64,000 nt of DNA. Source: Pseudomonas sp. JM0905a (GTDB lineage Bacteria > Pseudomonadota > Gammaproteobacteria > Pseudomonadales > Pseudomonadaceae). The DNA is taken from the NCBI RefSeq assembly GCF_014700075.1, contig NZ_JACXBU010000002.1:558001-622000 (forward strand). Reading direction: 5' to 3'. Numbering within the stretch: the stretch's first letter is position 1; every line of letters begins with the position of its first letter. This document shows positions 41,068 to 49,122 of this stretch, one piece after another. The notes under the pieces are model-generated. The model saw only the letters and a program-made list of their open reading frames with translations. It was not told the DNA's origin and ran no database searches. Position numbers and translations under genes: made by a program.

Positions 41068-42375
41068 GTGGAAGCACATCTGATCGAATGGCTGAACCTG
41101 AGCATTCGCTGGGTTCACATGATCACCGGTATCGCCTGGATCGGCGCATCCTTCTATTTCGTCTGGCTGGAGAACAACCTCAACCGCGCCAACCCGCGCG
41201 ACGGGCTGTCGGGTGACCTCTGGGCCATCCACGGTGGCGGTATCTACCACCTGGAGAAATACAAGCTCGCCCCGCCGAAAATGCCGGACAACCTGCACTG
41301 GTTCAAATGGGAAGCCTATTTCACCTGGTTGTCGGGCGTTGCCCTGCTGACTGTGGTGTTCTACCTGAACCCGACCCTGTACCTGATCGCACCCGGCGTG
41401 GACATTGCTCCGGCTACCGCCGTCGCCATCGGCATCGGCTCGCTGGTCGCAGGCTGGTTCATCTATGACTTCCTCTGCGACTCGCCGCTGGGCAAGACCC
41501 CCGCATTGCTCGGCCTGGTGCTGTTCGTACTGATCGTCGGCGCGGCCTGGGGCTTCACCCATGTGTTCAGCGGCCGTGGCTCTTACATCCATGTCGGCGC
41601 CCTGATCGGCACCATCATGGTCGGCAACGTGTTCCGCATCATCATGCCGGCCCAGCGCGCGCTGGTTAAAGCCATCGAAGAAAACCGCACCCCGGACCCG
41701 GTCCTGCCGGCCAAGGGTCTGCTGCGTTCGCGCCACAACAACTACTTCACCCTGCCGGTGCTGTTCATCATGATCAGCAACCACTTCCCGAGCACCTACG
41801 GTAGCCAGTACAACTGGCTGATCCTGGCCGGGATTGCGGTACTCGCGGTACTGGTGCGCCACTACTTCAACACCCGCCACGACAGCAACAAGTTCGCCTG
41901 GACCCTGCCGGCCGGCGCCCTGGGCATGATCTGCCTGGCGTTCGTCACCGCGCCGAACTACAAGGCCGTCGAACCGAGCGTTGCCGTGGAGCCCGGCCAC
42001 CAGGAGCAAGCCGCTCCCGCCGCCAGCAGCGCCGCTGCCCCGGCCAGCGAAAGCAAGCCTCAGGCTGCCGCACCGGCTGAATCCGCCGCCCCAGCCCAGG
42101 CCAGTGCCACCGGCTCTGACTTCGGCAAGGTCCACAGCGTGATCCAGGAGCGCTGCGCCGTCTGCCATTCCGCCAAGCCCTCCAGCCCGATGTTCACTTC
42201 GGCTCCGGGCGGCGTGATGCTCGACACCCCGCAGCAGATCCAGATGCTCGCACCGAAGATCCAGGCCCAGGCAGTCGCCAGCCAGATCATGCCGTTGGGC
42301 AACATCACCCAGATGACCCAGGAAGAGCGTGACCTGATTGGCCGCTGGATCGCCCAAGGCGCCAAGACCAACTGA
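41068..42375 (+). CDS. puuD: Membrane urate oxidase with cytochrome c domain (PuuD)
   Basis: A 435-residue protein. Residues 1-298 are a membrane domain of about eight helices (W-V-H-M-I-T-G-I-A-W-I-G-A-S-F-Y-F near 15-31). An Ala/Pro-rich linker (about 300-350) leads to a cytochrome c domain with heme motif C363-A-V-C366-H367. Such proteins oxidise urate to 5-hydroxyisourate and pass electrons to the respiratory chain, replacing soluble uricase. The start is the GTG at 41068, 8 bp after GAGGT. It completes urate breakdown together with hiuH and uraD. Confidence 0.92.
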   Translation: MEAHLIEWLNLSIRWVHMITGIAWIGASFYFVWLENNLNRANPRDGLSGDLWAIHGGGIYHLEKYKLAPPKMPDNLHWFKWEAYFTWLSGVALLTVVFYLNPTLYLIAPGVDIAPATAVAIGIGSLVAGWFIYDFLCDSPLGKTPALLGLVLFVLIVGAAWGFTHVFSGRGSYIHVGALIGTIMVGNVFRIIMPAQRALVKAIEENRTPDPVLPAKGLLRSRHNNYFTLPVLFIMISNHFPSTYGSQYNWLILAGIAVLAVLVRHYFNTRHDSNKFAWTLPAGALGMICLAFVTAPNYKAVEPSVAVEPGHQEQAAPAASSAAAPASESKPQAAAPAESAAPAQASATGSDFGKVHSVIQERCAVCHSAKPSSPMFTSAPGGVMLDTPQQIQMLAPKIQAQAVASQIMPLGNITQMTQEERDLIGRWIAQGAKTN

Positions 42376-42449
42376 GCATCAAGGGGACCTGCAACATCGG
42401 CTCCCCCAATGACCACGGCAGGCGGTGACCCCAAGCACCGCCTGCTTTA

Positions 42450-42479
42450 AAGCCTGCCCCCCAGGCGGGCTTCTTTTTC
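42450..42479 (+). terminator. Terminator after puuD
   Basis: AAGCCTGCC (42450-42458) pairs with GGCGGGCTT (42464-42472) and is followed by CTTTTTC. Confidence 0.88.
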
Positions 42480-42610
42480 TTCCAGTAGAACCCGCAGTCC
42501 CCCGCCGGGTGCCACCCACCCGGCCAGCAACATGAATACCCGGCAAGCTGAACCCACGAGGTGCGGCATTGCCAAGCGACTTACAAGAACAAAAGCGCCC
42601 GAGGTGTTGC

Positions 42611-43957
42611 ATGACCCCAACGACAGAGCGAGAAATCGCCCTTTCGCCCGCTGACCAGCGCCTGCCCCTGATGCAATTGCTGCTTGTCGGTTTCCAGCAT
42701 GTCCTGCTGATGTACGGTGGCGCCGTTGCCGTACCCCTGATCGTCGGCCAGGCCGCCGGTCTGTCCCGTGAAGAAATCGCCTTCCTGATCAATGCCGACC
42801 TGCTGGTCGCCGGTATCGCCACCATCATCCAGTCCATCGGCATCGGTCCGGTGGGCATCCGCATGCCGGTGATGATGGGCGCGAGCTTCGCCGCCGTGGG
42901 CAGCATGGTGGTGATGGCCGGGATGCCCGGCGTCGGTATCCAGGGCATCTTCGGTGCCACCATCGCCGCCGGCTTCTTCGGCCTTCTGCTCGCCCCCTTC
43001 ATGTCGCGCATCGTGCGCTTCTTCCCGCCGCTGGTGACCGGTACCGTGATCACCTCCATCGGCCTCACCCTCTTCCCGGTTGCGGTCAACTGGGCAGGTG
43101 GCGGTAGCCAGGCCAGCCACTTCGGTGCCCTGGAATACCTGTCCATCGCCGCTCTGGTACTGGGCACCATCCTGCTGGTGAACCGCTTCCTCAAGGGTTT
43201 CTGGGTGAACGTCTCGGTACTGATCGGCATGGCTCTGGGTTACGCCCTGGCCGGCGCCTGCGGAATGGTCGACCTCAATGGACTGGACGAGACTCCCTGG
43301 TTCCAGGTGGTGGAGCCTCTTCACTTCGGCATGCCGAAGTTCGAGCTGGCCTCGGTGCTGTCTATGTGTCTGGTGGTGGTGATCATCTTCGTCGAGTCCA
43401 CCGGCATGTTCCTTGCCCTGGGCAAGATCACCGGTCGCGAAGTCTGTCCCAACGCACTGCGTCGCGGCTTGATGTGCGACGCTGGCGCCTCCTTCCTGGC
43501 GGGTTTCTTCAACACCTTCACCCATTCGTCCTTCGCCCAGAACATTGGGCTGGTGCAGATGACTGGTGTCCGCAGCCGCTATGTCACGGTCGCCGCAGGT
43601 GCCTTTCTGATCGGCCTGAGCCTGCTGCCCAAAGCCGCCTTCCTGGTCGCTTCGATTCCGCCGGCAGTGCTCGGTGGTGCGGGTCTGGCGATGTTCGGCA
43701 TGGTGGCCGCAACCGGCATCAAGATCCTCCACGAAGCGGATATCAGCGACCGTCGTAATCAATTGCTGGTAGCCGTCAGCATGGGAATGGGCATGGCGCC
43801 GGTGGTTCGCCCCGAACTCTTCGCCCAGCTGCCCCACTGGATGGAGCCGATCACCCATAGCGGCATCGCCATGGCCACTGTCAGCGCCCTCACCCTGAAC
43901 CTGCTGTTCAACATCCTGGGCGAGAAGGAGCGCAGCCGGCACTGCGCCGCCCACTAA
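42611..43957 (+). CDS. NCS2 permease for urate/xanthine (UacT/UapA-like)
   Basis: A 448-residue transporter of the nucleobase-ascorbate branch of NCS2. It carries the signature Q-N-I-G-L-V-Q-M-T-G-V-R-S-R-Y-V near 310-325 and the substrate-site V-E-S-T-G-M-F near 264. Proteins of this type import urate or xanthine with protons, which fits its place next to puuD. The ATG at 42611 has GAGG 8 bp upstream. An in-frame TTG at 42569 lacks a ribosome-binding site. Confidence 0.92.
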   Translation: MTPTTEREIALSPADQRLPLMQLLLVGFQHVLLMYGGAVAVPLIVGQAAGLSREEIAFLINADLLVAGIATIIQSIGIGPVGIRMPVMMGASFAAVGSMVVMAGMPGVGIQGIFGATIAAGFFGLLLAPFMSRIVRFFPPLVTGTVITSIGLTLFPVAVNWAGGGSQASHFGALEYLSIAALVLGTILLVNRFLKGFWVNVSVLIGMALGYALAGACGMVDLNGLDETPWFQVVEPLHFGMPKFELASVLSMCLVVVIIFVESTGMFLALGKITGREVCPNALRRGLMCDAGASFLAGFFNTFTHSSFAQNIGLVQMTGVRSRYVTVAAGAFLIGLSLLPKAAFLVASIPPAVLGGAGLAMFGMVAATGIKILHEADISDRRNQLLVAVSMGMGMAPVVRPELFAQLPHWMEPITHSGIAMATVSALTLNLLFNILGEKERSRHCAAH

Positions 43958-44008
43958 CCCTATTTGCTCCCATCCGGCCGTGCCCATGAGGCGCAGCCGG
44001 AACTCCAC

Positions 44009-44034
44009 AGCCCGTCTACCCGGCGGGCTCTTTT
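44009..44034 (+). terminator. Terminator of the NCS2 permease gene
   Basis: AGCCCG (44009-44014) pairs with CGGGCT (44024-44029) and is followed by CTTTT. Confidence 0.8.
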
Positions 44035-44130
44035 AAGCACTTTCCTGATACCGGCCCGCATCTGCGCAAGGCCGTTCAGGAGGCGTTCACCCACGATTTC
44101 GGCAGTACAACAACAAGAAGGAGTCTCTGA

Positions 44131-44982
44131 ATGCTTCGCTATCCCGCCCTGGCGCTTGGTGCCGTCCTGATCGCCTCCACTCCGACCAGCTTTGCCGCTG
44201 AAAACGGCAAGTTCTTCGAGTGGACGAGCAACAGCGTCGGCTTCCGTTACGGCCAGCAGTTCACCAACCCGAACAATCCGGACAAGTTTGCCAAGCGGAT
44301 CTACAGCTTCACCCACGCCGACGGCTACCGGTACGGCAGCAACTTCTTCAACCTGGACGTATTCCTCTCCGACAGCCGCGACCCGCGCAAGGGCACCGAT
44401 CACGGCGGTAGCGAGGTCTACGCGGTCTACCGGCACCAGTTGTTCGCCTCGCGGGTATTCGACCAGCCCCTGGGCACAGGCCTGATCAAGGACTACGCCT
44501 TCACCCTCGGCTTCGACGCCAACCGCAACAACAACCTGGCCTCGGCCAAGAAGCGCGCTGTGGTTTTCGGCCCGACCCTCAAGTTCAACGGTGCCGCTGT
44601 GCTCGACCTGAGCCTGATGTACTACCGCGAGAAGAACCACTCGGGTATCCCCAGTGCGAAGCACCCGGACCACACCTTCGATGCAACCTACATGGTCAAC
44701 GTGACCTGGCTGAAACCCTTCCAGCTGGGTGATCGCGACGCCAAGTTCCAGGGCTTCGTCAACTACGTGGGGGAAAAGGGCGAGGACTACTTCGACAAGG
44801 ACACCGCGCCGGAAACCCTGATGCGGACCTCGCTGATGGTCGCCGCATTGCCCGGCGCCAAGCGCAAGCCGAACCTGTGGCTGGGTGTTGGCTACGAGTA
44901 CTGGCACAACAAATTCGGCGTCGACGGCGGCCGTGGCAGCCGCACCTCGACGCCGACGGTGAACCTGGAATTCACCTTCTGA
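44131..44982 (+). CDS. Tsx/OmpK-family outer-membrane channel, copy 1
   Basis: A 283-residue outer-membrane barrel of the nucleoside-specific channel (Tsx/OmpK) family. It has a signal peptide (about 1-23, T-S-F-A-A), the family start W-T-S-N-S-V-G-F-R-Y-G, F-T-H-A-D-G-Y-R-Y-G-S-N-F-F near 69-82 and a C-terminal phenylalanine for barrel insertion. AAGGAG precedes the ATG. It follows the urate/xanthine permease, so it may admit purines or nucleosides. A second family member lies tail-to-tail with it. Confidence 0.88.
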   Translation: MLRYPALALGAVLIASTPTSFAAENGKFFEWTSNSVGFRYGQQFTNPNNPDKFAKRIYSFTHADGYRYGSNFFNLDVFLSDSRDPRKGTDHGGSEVYAVYRHQLFASRVFDQPLGTGLIKDYAFTLGFDANRNNNLASAKKRAVVFGPTLKFNGAAVLDLSLMYYREKNHSGIPSAKHPDHTFDATYMVNVTWLKPFQLGDRDAKFQGFVNYVGEKGEDYFDKDTAPETLMRTSLMVAALPGAKRKPNLWLGVGYEYWHNKFGVDGGRGSRTSTPTVNLEFTF

Positions 44983-45048
44983 ACCGAGTCCCGCCGAAAG
45001 GCGTTCAATCCCCTTTGCGACCCGGAGGGAGGCCAGTCGCCGTGAGGG

Positions 45049-45150
45049 CGAATTGATTCGCGAGTGGCCGTGCAGCGGCGCCCGGTCTGGTACACCGGGA
45101 AATCCGCAGGCCCGCATCGCGAATGAATGCGCTCCCACACCGCAGCGACC
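45049..45150. repeat. REP-like palindromic segment
   Basis: GGCGAATTGATTCGC near 45049 and GCGAATGAATGCGCTCCCAC near 45118-45137 are degenerate relatives of the repeats at 31584-31685 and 51023-51068. They occupy the gap between the two convergent channel genes. Confidence 0.5.
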
Positions 45151-45184
45151 GGCTGGCGCCATGGATGGCTCTCCTCCCCTTTTA

Positions 45185-45225
45185 ACCGAGAGGAAGGCGT
45201 GGTGCGCCTTCCTCCGGTCTTTTTT
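45185..45225 (+). terminator. Terminator after Tsx-like copy 1
   Basis: GAGGAAGGCG (45189-45198) pairs with CGCCTTCCTC (45204-45213), and a six-base T run follows shortly after. It sits 10 bp from the 3' end of the convergent channel gene and may also act weakly on the other strand. Confidence 0.8.
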
Positions 45226-45234
45226 CCCGATGGA

Positions 45235-46044
45235 TCAGAAGTGCACCTTGACCAGCAGGCTGGCGGTGTTCTGGTCGGTACCATCGAGGATCTCGTCACC
45301 CAGGAAGCTCTCGCTGTCGATACCGTACTTGTCCTTCCAGTAGTCGTACTCGAAACCAACGTAGAGCTGCTTCTCGCCCCAACCCATGGCCTTGCCCAGG
45401 TCGTACTTCACCTGCGGGTTGAAGTGCAGGTTGGCGTGGTAAGTGCCGCGATCGTTCTCGTCGTTGTCCACCACCCAGTCCATGAAGCCATCGATCAGGA
45501 TGTCGGAGTTGCCCACCGGAATGGTGTAGCTCCACACCGGAGTGATCTGCCACACGTCGTCGCCCGGACGGCTGCCGTCGGTCTGGCGGTTGTAGAAGTT
45601 GACCTGGAAGTAGTCGAAGCCGGGAACGGCCAGGTCGAAGCCCGGACCGATCAGGTAGGACTCGACGTCGCCTTCACCGAACTCGTAGGTCATGGCCAGC
45701 AGCACATCGGTCACCGGACCGAACTGGATCTTCTGGTCGAATATCTTGCCGAGGGACAGGCGCGGCTGGAATTCGCCGTAGTAGGTGTTGTCGCCGACCT
45801 GCGCATCCTTGTCACCGTTGTAGAAGATCTTGTCCAGGAAGAAGAAGTTATCGCCGTACTTCCAGCCATCCGCGTGCTCGAAGGTCACGGTCTGCTGGAT
45901 CTCCGGATTGACCTTGAAGTTCTGGCCATAGAGGTAGGTCAGGCTGTTGTTCTGCCAGAACAGCAGGTCACCGGCGATGGCCTGGCCGCCTCCGAGCAAT
46001 CCGGTCGTGAGGGCGAGGCAGTGCGGCAGATACTTGGCATTCAT
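45235..46044 (-). CDS. Tsx/OmpK-family outer-membrane channel, copy 2
   Basis: A 269-residue barrel protein with a signal peptide (about 1-25, A-I-A-G), the family start W-Q-N-N-S-L-T-Y-L-Y-G and a C-terminal K-V-H-F. It is only distantly similar to copy 1. AAGGG stands upstream of the ATG. The best promoter lies over 550 bp upstream (46601-46629) and is flanked by class A and class B operators, which links this channel to the purine regulon. Confidence 0.88.
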   Translation of the reverse strand: MNAKYLPHCLALTTGLLGGGQAIAGDLLFWQNNSLTYLYGQNFKVNPEIQQTVTFEHADGWKYGDNFFFLDKIFYNGDKDAQVGDNTYYGEFQPRLSLGKIFDQKIQFGPVTDVLLAMTYEFGEGDVESYLIGPGFDLAVPGFDYFQVNFYNRQTDGSRPGDDVWQITPVWSYTIPVGNSDILIDGFMDWVVDNDENDRGTYHANLHFNPQVKYDLGKAMGWGEKQLYVGFEYDYWKDKYGIDSESFLGDEILDGTDQNTASLLVKVHF

Positions 46045-46574
46045 GGTTTTTCCCTTGTTGTAGTGGTGTAGGTTTCAGTTTTTCCACCCCGCACCCGCCC
46101 GAGACCCGCCCTTGGTCAGGGCAGGCTGCAGGCGGGTTCGGGACCGGAGGGAGTTACGCGCGCCGGGCGTCAGCCAGTAAGGCCGAGGCTGCAGTGGCGA
46201 GCGATACCGGACGGGCTGTCTTCAGCGTTGCGCTGTTCGGCTGCATCCAGGGGGTACTGCTGAACCTCGTTTACCGAGGTCAGGAAGACGAATTGTTCTG
46301 CACGTGAATGGTTCAGCGGCTGGCCGAAAAGTCCGGGCAGACCTGCTGCAGGCAACGTCGCAGTAGCGATACCGGACGCGCGCATGGATAGGGGCTGGTG
46401 AACGGCGATGAGGCGATGCCTCGGCCGTCGACGGCCTTGCCGGCCGTGGCGGAGTTCGGAGCGAACCCCGAAGGTGTCGGATGAACTCATGGGTAAAGCC
46501 TGCCTATTGTTTTTGTCGGTCGTGGGCTTACAGGGTGGCGATGAACACCCCATGTAGTTAGTCATCGGAAAAAG

Positions 46575-46590
46575 CTGATCTGGCGGTCAG
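46575..46590. promoter_or_regulatory. Class B (RutR-like) operator at the Tsx-like copy 2 promoter
   Basis: CTGATC-TGGC-GGTCAG, one mismatch to the class B pattern. It lies just downstream of the predicted transcription start on the minus strand. Confidence 0.45.
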
Positions 46591-46600
46591 GTTTTTCTGA

Positions 46601-46629
46601 ATTATATACACGCTGCGAACATCACAAAC
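46601..46629 (-). promoter_or_regulatory. Promoter upstream of Tsx-like copy 2
   Basis: A perfect -10 TATAAT (46606-46601) with -35-like sequences GTTTGT (46629-46624, 17-bp spacing) or TTTGTG (16-bp spacing). A transcript from here would carry a leader of about 550 nt before the channel gene. Confidence 0.5.
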
Positions 46630-46646
46630 AACACTTTCTTTCAGAA

Positions 46647-46656
46647 TTGTGTACAA
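46647..46656. promoter_or_regulatory. Class A operator upstream of the Tsx-like copy 2 promoter
   Basis: TTGTGTACAA, about 20 bp upstream of the -35 region on the minus strand. Confidence 0.5.
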
Positions 46657-46723
46657 ACTGCCGAGCGAGGTTCCGCCTGATTCGCGCTGAATGGCTCTGG
46701 CACGGGCTTGCAGGCGATGCAGG

Positions 46724-47542
46724 TCAGGGCTTTGCCTTCTCCTTCTGGCGCTTGAGGAAGTCCACCTTCCACTGCTCCATCCCCAGGTATTCGGAGTCCA
46801 GGTTGGCCTCGACCTGGTAGCGCGCCTTGAGCGCTTCCACCTCCTGACGGTGTTCGGTGAGGAAGCGGTCGAAGCGGTCGATCAGCTCGGGATGCTTGAG
46901 GCTGGAGAGATTGAAAGTGCCGCGGGTGTGCGGGAGCTTCGGGTCGAACACCAGTGCACCGGGGCGGGCACGGATGTTGTCGAGGTAGTAGGTCGCGACC
47001 ACCACGTTGTAGTAGGCGCCGTCGGCCTGTTGCTTCATCGCCTGCTTGATCATCTGGCCAAGGTCGCCGCTGTGCACCACCTCGGTCTGGCCGGCGTCGA
47101 TGCGCTCCTGGTAACTCCAGGGCGTCCAGCCGTCGACCACCGCCAGCCTGGCCAGGCTGTCAACGCCCTGCCCCTGGCGCTTGGGTGCTACCAGTACCCC
47201 GTCGACGTACTCCACTACCGGCAGGCTGTAGGTGATGTCCTTGCCACCCTTCAGGTCGCCCGCCCAGTTGGGATTGTCCGGGTACTTGAAGTCGACGCTG
47301 CCGTTGAGCAAATGCTGGGTGAGCTGATTGACCGGCAACGTCTGGTACTGGATATCCAGACCGGCGTCACGGGCAAACAGGTCCAGCAGGTCGCGGGCGA
47401 AGCCCTGGTATTCCCCCTGGTCGCTGACCCAGTAGTGAGGCTGGAAGGCCTGCTTCTCCACACCGATCACATAGGTTTGCGCCAGAGCACCATTGGCGGA
47501 CAGAAGGCCGGCAGCCAGCCAGCCGAAAACCCGAGGTTTCAT
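46724..47542 (-). CDS. Periplasmic substrate-binding protein (SBP family 3)
   Basis: A 272-residue binding protein with a signal peptide (about 1-22, N-G-A-L-A-Q). Its two-lobe fold resembles that of amino-acid ABC transporter binding proteins (Q-G-F-A-R-D-L-L-D-L-F-A near 46-57). A strong AAGGAGG precedes the ATG. It follows the 8-oxoguanine deaminase gene on the same strand, 66 bp away. No ABC permease or ATPase genes lie nearby, so it either serves a distant transporter or acts as a sensor-type binding protein. The ligand may be a purine derivative, by context only. Confidence 0.82.
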   Translation of the reverse strand: MKPRVFGWLAAGLLSANGALAQTYVIGVEKQAFQPHYWVSDQGEYQGFARDLLDLFARDAGLDIQYQTLPVNQLTQHLLNGSVDFKYPDNPNWAGDLKGGKDITYSLPVVEYVDGVLVAPKRQGQGVDSLARLAVVDGWTPWSYQERIDAGQTEVVHSGDLGQMIKQAMKQQADGAYYNVVVATYYLDNIRARPGALVFDPKLPHTRGTFNLSSLKHPELIDRFDRFLTEHRQEVEALKARYQVEANLDSEYLGMEQWKVDFLKRQKEKAKP

Positions 47543-47608
47543 GACCTCCTCCTTGTTCTTCTTGGGCGGGGTAGACAGGAGCGGGATCACCCCGCTCCCG
47601 GTGGCGAG

Positions 47609-48967
47609 TTACTCGCCGGACACCAGTTGGCGCGCCAGCTGGTTGTGGCGCTCCAGTACCCGCGGCAGATCCACGGTGACCAGATGGCCATCGCGCACCA
47701 CTACCTTGCCGTTGATCACGCTGGTGGAAACGTGGGTCGGGGTGCAGAACACCAGCGCCGCCAGCGGGTCATGCAGGGCACCTGCATAGGCGACGTGATT
47801 GAGGTCGAAGGCCACGAAGTCCGCGACCATGCCCGGCGCCAGGGCGCCGATATCGTCGCGGTTGAGTACCTTGGCACCGCCCAGGGTGGCGATTTCCAGG
47901 GCCTCGCGGGCCGTCATGGCATCCGGACCGAAGCCCACACGTTGCAGCAGCAGCGCCTGGCGCACCTCGCCAATCATGCTGGCGCCGTCGTTCGAGGCCG
48001 AACCGTCCACACCCAGGCCTACCGGCACGCCGGCATCGCGCATGCGGCGGACCGGGGCGATACCGGAAGCCAGGCGCATGTTCGAGCAGGGGCAGTGAGC
48101 AACGCCGGTGCCGGTGCGGGCGAACAGCTCGATGCCGTGCTCGTCCAGCTGCACGCAGTGGGCGTGCCAGACATCGTGGCCGACCCAGCCCAGGTCTTCG
48201 GCATATTCGGCTGGCGTCATGCCGAACTTCTCGCGGCTGTAGGCGATGTCGTTGACGTTCTCGGCCAGGTGCGTGTGCAGGGAAACCCCGTATTGACGGG
48301 CCAGGACCGCGGCTTCGCGCATCAGGTCGCGGCTCACCGAGAAGGGCGAGCACGGTGCTACCACCACCCGCAGCATCGAGCCGTGGGAAGCGTCGTGGTA
48401 ATCCTCGATCAGGCGCTGGGATTCCTTGAGGATGTCGGCTTCCTTCTCCACCACGGAATCCGGCGGCAGTCCGCCCTGGCTGCGGCCGACACTCATGCTG
48501 CCGCGCGCGGCGTGGAAGCGCATGCCGATCTCACCGGCGGCGTGGATGCTGTCATCCAGCTTGCAGCCGTTGGGGTAGATGTAGAGGTGGTCGCTGGAGG
48601 TGGTGCAGCCGGAAAGGATCAGCTCAGCCATCGCGGTCTGGGTGGAAACGCCGATCATCTCTGGAGTCAGGCGCGCCCAGATCGGGTACAGGTTGGTGAG
48701 CCAGTTGAACAGCTCGCCATCCTGGGCCGCCGGCACCACGCGGGTAAGACTCTGGTACATGTGGTGGTGGGTGTTGACTAGGCCGGGGATGACGATCTTG
48801 CCCTTCATATCCAGCACTTCGTCGGCACTCTGCGGCAGCTCGCTGCTCGGTCCGACCTGCACGATGCGGTTGTCCTCGATGAACATCCCGCCCTGCCGGA
48901 TCTCCCGGCGCCGGCCATCCATGGTCACCAGCAGGTCGGCGTTCTTCACCAATAGCGTCTTGCCCAT
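47609..48967 (-). CDS. 8-oxoguanine deaminase
   Basis: A 452-residue amidohydrolase resembling the characterised P. aeruginosa Pa0142, which deaminates 8-oxoguanine to urate. Metal-site motifs are N-T-H-H-H-M-Y-Q-S-L near 64-73, H-T-H-L-A-E-N near 230-236, H-A-H-C near 266-269 and G-V-D-G-S-A-S-N-D near 317-325. GAAGGAG lies before the ATG. The product would enter the urate branch encoded next door. It is distinct from guaD in the same window. Confidence 0.85.
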   Translation of the reverse strand: MGKTLLVKNADLLVTMDGRRREIRQGGMFIEDNRIVQVGPSSELPQSADEVLDMKGKIVIPGLVNTHHHMYQSLTRVVPAAQDGELFNWLTNLYPIWARLTPEMIGVSTQTAMAELILSGCTTSSDHLYIYPNGCKLDDSIHAAGEIGMRFHAARGSMSVGRSQGGLPPDSVVEKEADILKESQRLIEDYHDASHGSMLRVVVAPCSPFSVSRDLMREAAVLARQYGVSLHTHLAENVNDIAYSREKFGMTPAEYAEDLGWVGHDVWHAHCVQLDEHGIELFARTGTGVAHCPCSNMRLASGIAPVRRMRDAGVPVGLGVDGSASNDGASMIGEVRQALLLQRVGFGPDAMTAREALEIATLGGAKVLNRDDIGALAPGMVADFVAFDLNHVAYAGALHDPLAALVFCTPTHVSTSVINGKVVVRDGHLVTVDLPRVLERHNQLARQLVSGE

Positions 48968-49122
48968 GCGTATTCTCCTTCGCCTCGAAAGCGATCTTGT
49001 TTTCAATATTCAGAAAGGAACGGGGTCCTTGGGGGACGCCATGGCAAGGCGCGTCATCGAAGACAGTAGGTCTCCTACCGCGAGATGACGTAACGCAGCC
49101 AGGGCTAACCCAAGAAGCTCGA

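Larger units (their letters stand above)
46045..46723. other. Long leader or control region upstream of Tsx-like copy 2
   Basis: About 680 bp without a convincing gene. The promoter and both operators lie at 46575-46656. A minus-strand frame (46170-46490 from its best ATG) reads through most of the leader, but it has weaker third-position GC than its neighbours and no good ribosome-binding site. A 14-bp direct repeat, AGCGATACCGGACG, occurs at 46200-46213 and 46365-46378. Confidence 0.45.

Noticed and set aside
46170-46565. 131-codon minus-strand frame in the leader of the Tsx-like channel
   Set aside because: It has weak third-position GC bias, no good ribosome-binding site and no recognisable domain. 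I kept the region as unexplained rather than calling a gene.
46691-48781. Long plus-strand open frame opposite the binding protein and 8-oxoguanine deaminase genes
   Set aside because: It is antisense to two genes with clear motifs and ribosome-binding sites. Long antisense frames are expected at this GC content. The same holds for frames opposite ligA (17170-19536), xdhB (26532-29093) and guaD (30001-31599).
49066-49078. Hairpin GTAGGtctCCTAC between moaA and the 8-oxoguanine deaminase gene as an operator or terminator
   Set aside because: The stem is only 5 bp with no T run, and it has no relative in other control regions.
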